A stretch of 45,206 nt of DNA from Bacteroidota bacterium (GTDB taxonomy: Bacteria > Bacteroidota > Bacteroidia > Chitinophagales > Chitinophagaceae): positions 1 to 45,206 of the forward strand of contig JAEZDC010000092.1 of NCBI GenBank assembly GCA_023429825.1, read 5' to 3'. The translations under genes and the position numbers were made by a program. Positions within the stretch are counted from its first letter, which is position 1; each line of letters begins with the position of its first letter. This document shows, piece by piece, positions 33,501-41,884 of the stretch. A model generated the notes under the pieces. The model was not told the DNA's origin. It saw nothing but the letters and a program-made list of their open reading frames with translations, and ran no database searches.

Positions 33501-33685
33501 GCACCAAGGTAGATCACATTCGGATTAGCTATCACCGCATCGACTGCAGTGATCCTGCCACTCATTCCCGCCGGCCCGATGTTTCTCGGTTTCCAGTTCT
33601 TAAAATGTTTGTTGAGATCAACTTGTTGTTGAGAGTATGCAGCAAATGATGATATGCATGCTGCAAGCATCAGGATTTTTCTCAT
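30512..33685 (-). CDS. large secreted BNR/VPS10-type beta-propeller protein
   Basis: 1057 residues with a signal peptide (MRKILMLAACISSFAAYSQ). Residues about 25-720 are built of BNR/sortilin-type repeats with the Asp-box pattern (TTDGGDTWQK, SDDGGYSW, TRDRGKTWMF, TQDGGKTWTN, TTDFGKTWTR), which form one or two seven- to ten-bladed propellers. Residues about 900-980 are a coiled coil (RLRRSADKLTEAMDRLTESEE). Proteins of this layout are called glycosyl hydrolase or WD40/YVTN/BNR-like in Bacteroidota, but no hydrolase residues are visible; binding or scaffolding outside the cell is as likely. The TTG at 33736 is rejected because it precedes the signal peptide. Confidence 0.88.
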   Translation of the reverse strand: MRKILMLAACISSFAAYSQQQVDLNKHFKNWKPRNIGPAGMSGRITAVDAVIANPNVIYLGAASGGVWKTDNSGVSWTSVFDDQPILNIGSLAITQSNPNIVWVGTGEGNPRNSLNLGEGIYKTLDGGRSWKRMGLEKTRNIHRIIIDPTNPNIVYAGAIGNPYAAHPERGVFKTTDGGDTWQKILYTNDTSGVGDMVMDPTNPNKLFVNMWQHNRTPYSLNSGGKGSGLYMTTDGGKTFRKLGKAEGLPDGDYGRIGLTINRANPNRIFALIEATKNGLYKSDDGGYSWQLVNSDPAVVTNRPFYFQDIVVDPQNENRLWLINQIVSVSEDGGKTFTTVIPYNGIHPDHHAFWIHPENPNFIIDGNDGGIGITRDRGKTWMFDEKLPVGQFYHINVDNEQPYNVMGGMQDNGSWRGPAYTWIGGGIKNFYWESLWGGDGFDVMPDPDDAKWVYAMSQGGSVGRYNVETGESWRSIRPVAPDLATRLRFNWNAAIAQDPFNKNTIYFGSQFVHKSNNKGASWETISGDLTTNDSAKIDQSKNGGLSIDITGAENYCTILAIEPSAKQQGVIWVGTDDGNVQLTQDGGKTWTNFRGKIPGLPVGAWIPQIRASRFNAGEAFVVANDYRRGDMKPYIFRTTDFGKTWTRLVDDKKVTGYALTMIQDPTEPNLIFVGTEQGLWISLDNGNSFQQWKNGYPSVSTYDLAIQEREADLAIATFGRSLWIMDDIRPLRKLAANKGVVNNTLTAFAAPDAVQASYKNAPGYEWSTWGMWDAENRRRGAAVSYFVNHPNRNVDTARKDSSSARRARMDSVTVRIYNDKNEVIRNLRWKVDSGFNRNYWNMEERGFRNPGSPKPKPGAPEQGGQQVLPGTYKVVLLLGGNRDSTFVTVKDDPRLGNRTEVRNAQRRLQDRLRRSADKLTEAMDRLTESEEVISKLNAQLKDVTGKEADTLRKANKAMQDSIKAIREYISGKPQDKQGYGQVPQITVMNQYQQANFAIASKPMPPSAQEEMLVARAEGLIQQALNRVNNFFNTKWSDYRKLVESNPIRLFKDYKPIE

Positions 33686-33786
33686 GTTAGTTAATTGATA
33701 GACGTGAAATTTCTGAAATAATAATGCTATAACCAAATGTTATGTATGAATGGCTGAATTGATTTAGATTTATTGAAACTTACTGC

Positions 33787-35046
33787 TTGCCATTAAAGAT
33801 CAAAAGCACTGTACTTACAGGATTGTATGCAGCCATTGCCGCATTTCTTACTTACACGATGATATTCGGGTTCAGAAAGAGTTTTACTGTATGCACTTTC
33901 GATGGACTAAGTTTTCTGGGTTTAAATTATAAGACACTCCTGGTGATCAGCCAGGTGTTGGGATATATGCTGGCAAAGTTTTACGGCATCAAATACATTG
34001 GTGAATTGAAGCGAGTAGGCAGGCATAAGATCATTTTCTTGTTGACGGGAATTGCATGGTTGAGTTGGTTATTGTTTGCCGTGGTTCCTGTTCCGTATAA
34101 TATTATTTTTCTTTTCATTAATGGATTTCCTTTAGGAATGTTGTGGGGCGTAGTGTTTTCCTATGTAGAAGGAAGAAGAACGACAGATTTTATAGGCGCT
34201 GCGTTGGCGGTGAGTTTTATCTTTTCGTCGGGATTTGTAAAGACAGTTGGCGGATGGCTGATGCTGGATCTGAACATCAGTGAATTCTGGGTGCCCTTTT
34301 TTACAGCATTGGTCTTTGCATTGCCTTTGGTTTTATTTGTGTGGATGATGGAACAAATTCCGCCACCCACAGAAGCAGATGAGCAGGCCAGGATGTTGCG
34401 CAAGCCGATGAGCGCAGGTGAAAGAAAGCAGATCATCAAAATGTTTTTGCCGGGACTGATCGCTTGCATACTGATATACACTTTCGCCACCATCTTCAGG
34501 GATATCCGCGATAATTTCAGTGCAGATATGTGGAAAGAGATGGGCTATTTTGATAAGCCTTCCATTTTTACAAAGACTGAGACGCCCATCACTTTGATTG
34601 TGCTTGTACTCATTGGCAGCATGGTGATGATCAAAAATTCTTCAAAGGCTTTCATGATCGCTCATTTGATCATTGCATTGGGCTTTGTCATTGCAGGAGT
34701 TTCTACGTACCTCTTCAGTAACCAGCAAATTGAACCGGTGTGGTGGATGATATTGGTTGGATTAGGATTATACATGGTATACATCCCGTTCAATTCAGTT
34801 TTCTTTGAAAGAATGATCGCCGCATTTCGCTTTACCGGTAATGTAGGTTTTTTGATATACCTGGCAGATTCGTTTGGTTATTTAGGAAGTGTAGGGGTGT
34901 TGTTCAGCAAGGAAGTGTTCAAAATAAAAATGAACTGGGTTGAATTCTTCAGCCAAAGTGTAATGATATTGTCTGTAGTTGGAATCATCCTTACAATATT
35001 CTCTTCCTTCTATTTTAAACAAAAGAAAAAGGCCAGTAACTACTGA
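33787..35046 (+). CDS. DUF5690-family polytopic membrane protein (MFS-like)
   Basis: 419 residues with about twelve membrane segments. The N-terminus (TMIFGFRKSFTVCTFDG), GYMLAKFYGIKYIGEL and GFPLGMLWGVVFSYVEGRRTTDF match the Bacteroidota DUF5690 family, which looks like a divergent major-facilitator transporter; the substrate is unknown. The start is a TTG at 33787, 14 bp after TAGATTTA (33765-33772), a near-perfect -7 element. It overlaps convergent msrB by 7 bp at the 3' ends. Confidence 0.83.
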   Translation: MPLKIKSTVLTGLYAAIAAFLTYTMIFGFRKSFTVCTFDGLSFLGLNYKTLLVISQVLGYMLAKFYGIKYIGELKRVGRHKIIFLLTGIAWLSWLLFAVVPVPYNIIFLFINGFPLGMLWGVVFSYVEGRRTTDFIGAALAVSFIFSSGFVKTVGGWLMLDLNISEFWVPFFTALVFALPLVLFVWMMEQIPPPTEADEQARMLRKPMSAGERKQIIKMFLPGLIACILIYTFATIFRDIRDNFSADMWKEMGYFDKPSIFTKTETPITLIVLVLIGSMVMIKNSSKAFMIAHLIIALGFVIAGVSTYLFSNQQIEPVWWMILVGLGLYMVYIPFNSVFFERMIAAFRFTGNVGFLIYLADSFGYLGSVGVLFSKEVFKIKMNWVEFFSQSVMILSVVGIILTIFSSFYFKQKKKASNY

Positions 35047-35594
35047 CCTTTCTTGTATTTCTTTTCTGCTTCCTTTGCTTTCTCAAAATCGAGTATCACT
35101 CCGTTGATGCAGTAACGCAAGCCTGTTGGGGGAGGTCCATCTTCAAACACATGGCCTAAGTGTGCTTTGCATCGGCCACATTGCACCTCTGTTCTTTCCA
35201 TTCCATGTGAATGATCGGGTGTATAGATGATCGCTGATTTGCTGATGGGTTCGTAAAAACTTGGCCAACCGCAACCACTTTCAAACTTTGTGTCGCTTTT
35301 GAAAAGAGCATTACCACAAGCTTTACAATAATAAGTTCCTATTTCCTTGAAGTTCTCATACTCGCTGGTATATGGTCGTTCGGTGCCCTTTTGGCGTGCA
35401 ATGTAATAGACATCGGCAGGTAGTATTTTCTTCCAATCGGCTTCACTTAATACAACTTTACTGGTGTCTGTTCTTGAGTATACTGGTTTATCGTTGCTCT
35501 TTGTTGTATCCATCCTGGTTTTTTTAGTTGTGTCGGCTTGTGAATGGCAACTGCTAAACGCAAATGCTGCCACAAGGAATAGAAAATTCTTCAT
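35040..35594 (-). CDS. msrB: peptide-methionine (R)-S-oxide reductase MsrB, lipoprotein form
   Basis: Reduces methionine-R-sulfoxide in proteins. From the ATG at 35594 it has 184 residues: a lipoprotein signal with lipobox FSSC, a Lys/Thr/Asp-rich linker, then the MsrB domain. The two zinc pairs CKACG and CGRCK are present, as are the catalytic motif RYCINGVILDF and GCGWPSFYEPI. The signal shows it acts in the envelope. The frame is open further upstream (35639), but that would bury the signal peptide. Confidence 0.94.
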   Translation of the reverse strand: MKNFLFLVAAFAFSSCHSQADTTKKTRMDTTKSNDKPVYSRTDTSKVVLSEADWKKILPADVYYIARQKGTERPYTSEYENFKEIGTYYCKACGNALFKSDTKFESGCGWPSFYEPISKSAIIYTPDHSHGMERTEVQCGRCKAHLGHVFEDGPPPTGLRYCINGVILDFEKAKEAEKKYKKGQ

Positions 35595-35690
35595 ATACGA
35601 ATTTACGAATGATTGATGGGTTGGTTTACCAGCATACATACGACCAGGAGTAATTAACCTTACGTTTTAGCTGGTGCGCAGAGATATAGA

Positions 35691-35739
35691 GTACAAGAGT
35701 GCGACGCAACCGGTGTTGAATAGCGGTTCTGCAGTTGGA
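35691..35739 (+). repeat. dispersed intergenic repeat, copy G (diverged)
   Basis: Begins GTACAAGAGTGCGACGCAAC, one mismatch to copy C, then diverges to a weakly similar right half ending GCAGTTGGA. It lies between msrB and adk in adk orientation; its end is 110 bp upstream of the adk start. Confidence 0.65.
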
Positions 35740-35814
35740 AACATAAAAATCCCGCTCCAGATTAATCTTGCATTAGAGATGACGGTTGTTAAGGCTTATT
35801 TAAAATCAGTCCCT

Positions 35815-35822
35815 TATATTTG
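35815..35822 (+). promoter_or_regulatory. -7 promoter element of adk
   Basis: TATATTTG matches TAnnTTTG and ends 27 bp before the adk ATG. Spacing to a TTG at 35786 is longer than the usual -33/-7 gap. Confidence 0.55.
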
Positions 35823-35849
35823 GCCCTCAACATTGGTTAGTAAGCGATC

Positions 35850-36428
35850 ATGTTCAATATTATTCTATTTGGCCCTCCGGGAAGTGGTAAAGGCACTCAA
35901 AGCGAAAAACTAATTGCTAAATACGGTTTGAAACATCTTTCAACAGGTGACCTGTTGCGTAGCGAGATATCCCGGGAGACTCCTTTAGGGCTTGAAGCAA
36001 AAGGATTTATGGATAAAGGCCAGTTGGTGCCTGATGAGGTGGTGATTGGTATGATCAGTTCTGCATTGGATAATAATCCGCAGGCTAAAGGGTTCTTGTT
36101 TGATGGTTTCCCTAGAACGGAAGCGCAAAGTGAAGCTTTGGATAAGTTGCTGAGGCTGAAGAATACCCAGATAGGGGTTGTACTGGCTTTGGAAGTTTCT
36201 GAAGATGAATTGGTGAAACGATTGTTGAACAGAGGCCTTACCAGCGGCAGAAGTGATGATACGAATGAAGAGGTGATAAAGGCAAGAATCACGGAATATC
36301 ATAAGAAAACCTCCGCAGTAGCTGATTATTATAAGAAGTTTGATAAGGTGGTGATGGTGCCTGGCGAAGGCTCTGTGGATGAAATTTTTTCATCTCTATG
36401 CAGCGAGATCGACAAAAGATTGTCATAA
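35850..36428 (+). CDS. adk: adenylate kinase
   Basis: Interconverts ATP + AMP and 2 ADP. 192 residues: the short-LID form without a zinc finger. The P-loop GPPGSGKGTQSEK (8-20), LSTGDLLR (AMP binding), GFLFDGFPRTEAQ and the LID residues around LTSGRSDDTNEEV are present. It is a single-gene unit with its own terminator. No sign of an N-terminal fusion to hypoxanthine phosphoribosyltransferase as occurs in some Bacteroidota. Confidence 0.97.
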   Translation: MFNIILFGPPGSGKGTQSEKLIAKYGLKHLSTGDLLRSEISRETPLGLEAKGFMDKGQLVPDEVVIGMISSALDNNPQAKGFLFDGFPRTEAQSEALDKLLRLKNTQIGVVLALEVSEDELVKRLLNRGLTSGRSDDTNEEVIKARITEYHKKTSAVADYYKKFDKVVMVPGEGSVDEIFSSLCSEIDKRLS

Positions 36429-36457
36429 TATTGTTTCGTAACCAATACCAACTGCGT

Positions 36458-36488
36458 AATCCCACATTGTTTGATGTGGGATTCTTAT
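36458..36488 (+). terminator. rho-independent terminator of adk
   Basis: Perfect 10-bp stem AATCCCACAT (36458-36467) / ATGTGGGATT (36474-36483) with a 6-nt loop and a short T-rich tail (CTTATTT). Confidence 0.8.
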
Positions 36489-36562
36489 TTAAAACCTGGC
36501 AGAAGTTGCATGCCAATTTTAATGGATATGTTATTTCATCCTAAGCTTATATAGATTGAGGT

Positions 36563-37066
36563 ATGCGTTCGTTATTCCTGGCTCTATCTCTTTTGGTTAG
36601 CTCAACAGCTTTTGCACAACCTTCGTATACTTTCAAATGGGATGTAGCCAGCAAGTTTCCCAAACCGTTGGGGTGGGTGTCTGATTTCGAAAAGATTTTA
36701 TCTCCAGCTTCGATTAATACACTTGAAAAGATGATCATTCATCATGAAAAGAAGATGGGCAATGAGATAGCAATTGTTACGGTGGATAGTATTGGAAGCT
36801 ATCCTGATTTCTTTGAATACTCTGTTTCCTTATTCAATAGTTGGAGTATAGGTAAACAAGATGAAGATAATGGTGTATTGATCTTGTTCAGTAGTAAGAT
36901 GAAACGAGTAAGGATCGCCACCGGATTGTTGTTAGAAACGAAGTTGACAGATGATTTTTGTAAGGACGTAATAGATAAAATGATGGTGCCCTTGTTCAAG
37001 AAAAACGAATTTGCTGAAGGATTACAAAAAGCTCTTGAAAAAATAATCAGGCAATTAGAAAAATAA
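36563..37066 (+). CDS. TPM-domain (DUF477) exported protein
   Basis: 167 residues: a signal peptide (MRSLFLALSLLVSSTAFA, cut before QPS) and one TPM domain (about 40-160) with VSDFEKILSPASINTLEKMI, EIAIVTVDSI, DNGVLILFSSKMKRVRIATG and the C-terminal helix. The TPM domain occurs in photosystem repair and envelope proteins and has been linked to acid phosphatase or assembly roles. No C-terminal membrane helix or Gly-rich tail is present, unlike many relatives. It shares a bidirectional terminator with cysS. Confidence 0.87.
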   Translation: MRSLFLALSLLVSSTAFAQPSYTFKWDVASKFPKPLGWVSDFEKILSPASINTLEKMIIHHEKKMGNEIAIVTVDSIGSYPDFFEYSVSLFNSWSIGKQDEDNGVLILFSSKMKRVRIATGLLLETKLTDDFCKDVIDKMMVPLFKKNEFAEGLQKALEKIIRQLEK

Positions 37067-37086
37067 AAGCCGCATATCTGCGGCTT
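37067..37086. terminator. hairpin shared by the TPM gene and cysS
   Basis: Perfect 8-bp stem AAGCCGCA (37067-37074) / TGCGGCTT (37079-37086) directly after the TPM stop codon. Its right arm overlaps the last two bases of cysS's stop codon (37085-37087). The T-run is weak on the plus side and stronger on the minus side (TTTTATTTTT). Confidence 0.65.
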
Positions 37087-38584
37087 AATTTATTATGTAG
37101 CTCATGCTGCCATCTTTTTCGTCTTTCAGCTGAATACCCAGCGCCGCCAGTTCATTTCGTATCTTATCGCTGGTAACAAAATCTTTTTTGCTTCGTGCTT
37201 CTTTGCGGATGTTGATCAATAATTCTACTACTCCTTCTAATTTATCTCCACCTGCTTTTTCCACTTTTAATCCAAAGATGTCTTCAACATACACTTTCAT
37301 TGTTTGCTTCAGCAAGCTGAATGTAGATGAACTGATTGCATCTGCTGCGAGATGTTTGTCTTTTATTCCATTGATGACAGGAGCCAATTCAAACATATTA
37401 GCCAGCACTTTGGCAGTATTAAGATCATCGTTAATGAATTCATCAAAGTCATTCAGTAACTTATTCACTTTAGCATCCAGTTCATTATCTGTCGCCTGCT
37501 CACTTTCAACAGTTATCTTTTGCAGGTTCTCGTATGCTTCCCATAATCTCTTCAATCCCTTTTCACTTGCCTGTAAAGCTTCATTGCTGAAATCAAGCGT
37601 AGAGCGGTAATGTGTTTGAAGTATAAAGAACCTGATGGTCATTGGATGATAGGCTTGTTCCAATATCGGGTGATCGCCACTGAACAACTCGGTAAGCTTA
37701 ATGACATTGTTATAGCTTTTGCCCATTTTTCTCCCGTTGATCGTTATCATGTTATTGTGCATCCAATAACGAACCGGAGCTTTATGATTGCAAACCGCAC
37801 TCTGTGCTATTTCGCATTCATGATGTGGAAATTGCAGATCCATTCCACCGCCGTGAATATCAAACTCAGCACCTAAATACTTTGTGGCCATTGCAGAGCA
37901 TTCAATATGCCAGCCGGGAAAACCCTCGCCCCAGGGGCTCTTCCAACGCATGATATGTTCTGGGGGTGCATTCTTCCATAAAGCGAAATCGGCTTTATTC
38001 CTTTTTTCTTCCTGGTTGTCGAGATCTCTCGTGGTTTCCAGCATATCATCTAAATTCCTTCCACTCAACATGCCGTAAGGCAATCCTTTATCAGCAAAAT
38101 CTTTGTGGTATTTTTCTACATCAAAATAAACTGAACCATTAGCAACATATGCATAGCCATCTTTGATGATGTGCTCTATCATTACAATCTGCTCAACGAT
38201 ATGCCCTGTTGCAGTGGGCTCAATGCTCGGCTCAATATTGTTAAGCTGTTTCATCGCCCAATGGTACAGGTTAGTGTATTTCTGCACCAGTTCCATCGGC
38301 TCTAACTTTTCGATCACCGCTTTCTTGCTGATCTTATCTTCTGCTTCCCGGCCCTTTTCTTCAAAATGTCCGGCATCAGTGATATTTCGAACATATCTCA
38401 CCTTATAACCTAAATGCACCAGGTATCTATATAGAACGTCAAAGGTTACATATGGTCTTGAATGACCCAAATGACTTTCACCGCTAACAGTTGGCCCACA
38501 CACATACATTCCCACATGACCATCAACAATCGGTTTGAATTCTTCTTTTTTGCGAGTGAGTGAATTGTATATTTTAAGAGGCAT
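37085..38584 (-). CDS. cysS: cysteinyl-tRNA synthetase
   Basis: Charges tRNA-Cys. 499 residues, normal. The zinc-site Cys is seen in YVCGPTV near residue 29, the HIGH-type motif is SHLGHSRPY, HIECSAMATKYLG and FPHHECEIAQ supply the other zinc ligands, and the KMSKS-type motif is KMGKSYNN. The DALR/anticodon-binding region and the C-terminal end (SMSYIIN) are complete. The 127 bp upstream of it (38585-38711) shows nothing I can name. Confidence 0.97.
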   Translation of the reverse strand: MPLKIYNSLTRKKEEFKPIVDGHVGMYVCGPTVSGESHLGHSRPYVTFDVLYRYLVHLGYKVRYVRNITDAGHFEEKGREAEDKISKKAVIEKLEPMELVQKYTNLYHWAMKQLNNIEPSIEPTATGHIVEQIVMIEHIIKDGYAYVANGSVYFDVEKYHKDFADKGLPYGMLSGRNLDDMLETTRDLDNQEEKRNKADFALWKNAPPEHIMRWKSPWGEGFPGWHIECSAMATKYLGAEFDIHGGGMDLQFPHHECEIAQSAVCNHKAPVRYWMHNNMITINGRKMGKSYNNVIKLTELFSGDHPILEQAYHPMTIRFFILQTHYRSTLDFSNEALQASEKGLKRLWEAYENLQKITVESEQATDNELDAKVNKLLNDFDEFINDDLNTAKVLANMFELAPVINGIKDKHLAADAISSSTFSLLKQTMKVYVEDIFGLKVEKAGGDKLEGVVELLINIRKEARSKKDFVTSDKIRNELAALGIQLKDEKDGSMSYIIN

Positions 38585-38711
38585 TGCTTCTGTAATTAAA
38601 GTGAATAATTATGGATAATAGCGCACAAAGGTATTAGCTGAATTAACAGCAACAGCAGCAACAATCGGGGAGAGTATATGTGTAGAAGCTTTTCATGCTG
38701 AAACGAAGATA

Positions 38712-39830
38712 TTATTTTTTCAGTTGCAAATCGGTAACCAGTAAAAGATGGTCACTTAAACCTTCGTCGATCATATCAAATTGTAACACATCAAATCGTC
38801 TGTCTGGTAAAATATAATCGATGCGTAAAGTAGGGGCTAAAGAAAGATATGTTCTGCCGATGCCGAACCCTTTTTGTAGAAAAGCATCTTTGTTAGCACC
38901 TTTGATTGTAAAGTACGTGTAAGAGTTGGGTACGTCATTGAAGTCACCTGCTATCACTGTAGGATGGGGACTATTGTAAATTTCAGTTTTCACAATTCTT
39001 GCCTGGTGCGCCCTTCGCGTAAAAGCGAGTTTCATTTTTCTGATCAGGCCTTTTGATGCTTCGAGTGTTTCATCGTCCTGAGATCTTATTTTTTCAATTC
39101 CTTCATAATCGTTGGAGTTGAATTTAAAGGATTGAAGATGGGTGTTGAATATCCGTATCGTATCGCCGTCATTCACTACATCTGCATAAAGCAAACTTTC
39201 TCCGTAACGGCCGGGGTACTTAGTTCTACCTGTATCAATAAAAGGAAGTTTGGAAAAAATAATACTTCCTGATGCAAACGAGCCATTATCTCTCGTGAAA
39301 TCTTTTGAGAAATGATAATATGGATATATACTGGTGAATAGTGCCAGGTTATTACTGAAGCTTTGGGTATAAGAATGATTAAATTCCTGCAGGCAGATCA
39401 CGTCGGGCTGTAAATTGACTATGGCATCAGTTATCTCCTGCTTAATATGCTTTCTTCTTTCTTTATTGATATTGACCCCTAAAAAACTCCTGATGTTCCA
39501 GTCTGCTATGCGAATAACATTTGCTTGTTTGGTAGTGTTGAATTCAGATGGACTGTTGAATGCCAGGATCACGCCTAATTGAGCGTAGCCAAGTATTAAA
39601 GTAATGATTGAGATCCAGGAATATTTAGGCCGAACGAACCACCAGAAAATGATCCACAGTAATAATATTAGGGCAAGATAAGGCACCATAAGGCCCATGA
39701 AACCCATGAACCACCAGGTAGAAGGATTAAGAAAGGGAGTAAGACACGCGATAAGAAAGATTCCGCAGAAGATGCAGTTCAGTATGAGAAAAAATCTTTT
39801 GGTAAATCTTCTGAAGAAACTTGTGGCCAT
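38712..39830 (-). CDS. membrane-anchored endonuclease/exonuclease/phosphatase (EEP) protein 1
   Basis: 372 residues with three N-terminal membrane helices (about 13-33, 38-60 and 72-95) and a C-terminal DNase-I-like EEP domain. Metal and catalytic motifs are complete: DWNIRSF, CLQEFN (metal Glu), VIAGDFNDVPNS and GLSDHLLLV. The domain probably faces the periplasm; possible substrates are nucleic acids, phosphodiesters or inositol phosphates. It is a paralogue of the next gene upstream (21-bp gap), from an old duplication. Confidence 0.87.
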   Translation of the reverse strand: MATSFFRRFTKRFFLILNCIFCGIFLIACLTPFLNPSTWWFMGFMGLMVPYLALILLLWIIFWWFVRPKYSWISIITLILGYAQLGVILAFNSPSEFNTTKQANVIRIADWNIRSFLGVNINKERRKHIKQEITDAIVNLQPDVICLQEFNHSYTQSFSNNLALFTSIYPYYHFSKDFTRDNGSFASGSIIFSKLPFIDTGRTKYPGRYGESLLYADVVNDGDTIRIFNTHLQSFKFNSNDYEGIEKIRSQDDETLEASKGLIRKMKLAFTRRAHQARIVKTEIYNSPHPTVIAGDFNDVPNSYTYFTIKGANKDAFLQKGFGIGRTYLSLAPTLRIDYILPDRRFDVLQFDMIDEGLSDHLLLVTDLQLKK

Positions 39831-39851
39831 GCCTTTAAATTGCTGTTGAAG

Positions 39852-40964
39852 TTATTCTTTCCATTTAAAATCTGCAACAATCGGCAAGTGGTCTGAATAA
39901 TTTAATTCAGGTCTATAGTAATTCACATTTAAGAGCGCATCAGAATGAAAAACTACATCTATCCTGATTTTTGGAAAGACCCGGTTATATGTTCCGCCGA
40001 ATAAAAAACCTCTTTCAAGGAATACATCATTCAAGTTTCCCTTTATGCGTTGGTGCACATTGCTTGATGGAACCGAATTAAGATCGCCACAAAAAATTTT
40101 AGGTATAATGGTAGTATCGATTGTTTTGCGAATAATCTCTGCCTGTTGTGCATGCATTTTTCCGTAATGTCGGAGTTTGGAAAAAATGCTTTTCAATTTG
40201 ATTTCAGTACTGTCGCCGACTACGTACTTCACTCCAGGCTTGTCACTAGGCCAGAGACTCATAGAAGAAAGATGAGCTGTAAAAATTCTCAAAGGCTTTT
40301 TCTGGTAATGAATATCTATGTATGCTATTCGTTCAAGACTGCCTGCGCTATGCAAGCTAACTGATCCCGAATCAGCTAAGGGTAATTTAGAAAAAATAGC
40401 TACTCCATAATATAAGTTAGAAATGCCACTACTAAGTCTGCTGTAATTCGAGTAATGATAGTTGTTGTATTGAAGATAATCTCGCAGTTCTTTAATGTTT
40501 GATAAATACCCGGGGGCAGAATTCTCCACCATATCCTGGATGCATAAAACATCAGGCTGCATTTCTTTTATGAATTTAAATATTTTGCGACGTGCATTGT
40601 TAGGAGAATCTGCAATGATTTGGTCATTCACAAATTCATTTACATTCCATGTCATTACTCGCAGTGCTGAATCAGGTTTATTCTTATGGTGAGCTGTTAG
40701 AATATTAAAGGCGACGGTTGAAGTAATATTTTTATATCCTGCCAGCGTTAAAATCAGAAGTAAGAAACCTGCCTTTCTTTTACTGAACAGCCATACAACT
40801 GCAGTGACCACATATACCGGGAGTATCAATAAATATCCAATCGAAAAAATGGTGAGCAATGAGAACCATTCCGAGGATATATAAGCCGTAAGGCAGGAAA
40901 TCAAATAGAGAACAGTAATGCTTACAGTGAAGATTATTCCAATGATCTTTAAAAATCGCTTCAT
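39852..40964 (-). CDS. membrane-anchored EEP-domain protein 2
   Basis: 370 residues with the same layout as its downstream paralogue: three N-terminal membrane helices, then an EEP domain with TWNVNEF, FCGDLNSVPSS and NYSDHLPIV. The metal-binding Glu of the family (QE, as in the paralogue's CLQEFN) is Asp here, in VLCIQDMVENS. That keeps a carboxylate, so the enzyme may still be active. The ATG overlaps the stop of the upstream rhomboid by one base (TAATG), so the two are translationally coupled. Confidence 0.85.
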   Translation of the reverse strand: MKRFLKIIGIIFTVSITVLYLISCLTAYISSEWFSLLTIFSIGYLLILPVYVVTAVVWLFSKRKAGFLLLILTLAGYKNITSTVAFNILTAHHKNKPDSALRVMTWNVNEFVNDQIIADSPNNARRKIFKFIKEMQPDVLCIQDMVENSAPGYLSNIKELRDYLQYNNYHYSNYSRLSSGISNLYYGVAIFSKLPLADSGSVSLHSAGSLERIAYIDIHYQKKPLRIFTAHLSSMSLWPSDKPGVKYVVGDSTEIKLKSIFSKLRHYGKMHAQQAEIIRKTIDTTIIPKIFCGDLNSVPSSNVHQRIKGNLNDVFLERGFLFGGTYNRVFPKIRIDVVFHSDALLNVNYYRPELNYSDHLPIVADFKWKE

Positions 40965-41869
40965 TACAGATCTTGCTCACTTGCTTTTTTCAGAAATTCC
41001 TTTTCTTCTTCAGTAAGCTGTTCATAGCCATGCTGGTTGATCTTGTCCAGTATCTCATCCAGCTTATGCGGTGTTAGATTAGATCTTTTTTCAAAAGGTT
41101 TCGCAGTCGCTTTATAATATAAGCGGTTTTTGTCACCACTGTATTTTTTCTCCGGCGTAAACAGGTCGACTACCCATTCATGAGCTTTATTCATCCATGC
41201 ACCTATGTCTTTACCTTGTTTCAAAAATGAAACATACAGATAACCCATCAAGCCTGCACTCAAATGTGCCACTGCTGTACTGGTACTTCTGGCAGCAACA
41301 GAAACATCTATTAACACGAAAATTGCAGCGATTATCCATATAGGTATCCCGCCATTCAGCATCTGGAAAACCCGGTATTGCGGTGCAAACGCTGCCGTTG
41401 CTATCACTAGGCACATGATAGATGTACCTCCACCCAGCATCTGTACATCCTTTTCTCCCAGCAAACTCCCGCTAAGTAAAAAGAAAAGACCTCCTACTAA
41501 CCCGCCATATAAATAAACCGGGAATATTTTATCGTTCCCTGCCAGGTCTTGAAAAATATATCCGAACCCCCAAAGCCATAACATGTTACTGATGATCTGG
41601 AGAATACCAAAGTGAGTGAACATATAGGTTAGAAATGTCCACGGCTTTCCGCCAAGTTCATAAAATGAAGAAGGTAAAGTAACCCAAGGCATTGCATCCT
41701 GGTGAAACAATCCTTGTGGATTTTCAGCTTTGCTGTAGCTCAACACATATATCAGGTACAGCAAATTCAGCATCACAAAAATGATCAGGTTAATACTGAT
41801 CAGTACGATCAACGAATTATACGTTTTACTCCAACTTGCTTTTTCTGTAAAATAATCCCTGCTTCCCAT
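40964..41869 (-). CDS. rhomboid-family membrane protein with altered active-site motif
   Basis: 301 residues from the ATG at 41869. Six membrane helices of the rhomboid core are present (about 25-230), followed by a charged cytoplasmic tail ending FLKKASEQDL. The His of the dyad is kept in TAVAHLSAGLMGY, but the Ser motif reads GGGTSIM where active members have GxSG, so the last Gly is replaced by Ile. It could be inactive or altered in activity. The frame extends to 41929, but that N-terminus is translated repeat copy D and is rejected. Confidence 0.85.
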   Translation of the reverse strand: MGSRDYFTEKASWSKTYNSLIVLISINLIIFVMLNLLYLIYVLSYSKAENPQGLFHQDAMPWVTLPSSFYELGGKPWTFLTYMFTHFGILQIISNMLWLWGFGYIFQDLAGNDKIFPVYLYGGLVGGLFFLLSGSLLGEKDVQMLGGGTSIMCLVIATAAFAPQYRVFQMLNGGIPIWIIAAIFVLIDVSVAARSTSTAVAHLSAGLMGYLYVSFLKQGKDIGAWMNKAHEWVVDLFTPEKKYSGDKNRLYYKATAKPFEKRSNLTPHKLDEILDKINQHGYEQLTEEEKEFLKKASEQDL

Positions 41870-41884
41870 TCCTGATTTTTTTAT

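Noticed and set aside
30512..33685. Glycosyl hydrolase call for the BNR protein
   Set aside because: Only Asp-box propeller blades are visible and no acid/base residues can be identified; I call it by architecture only.
35674..35913. 79-codon plus-strand ORF before adk
   Set aside because: It spans repeat copy G, the adk promoter and the first codons of adk in another frame.
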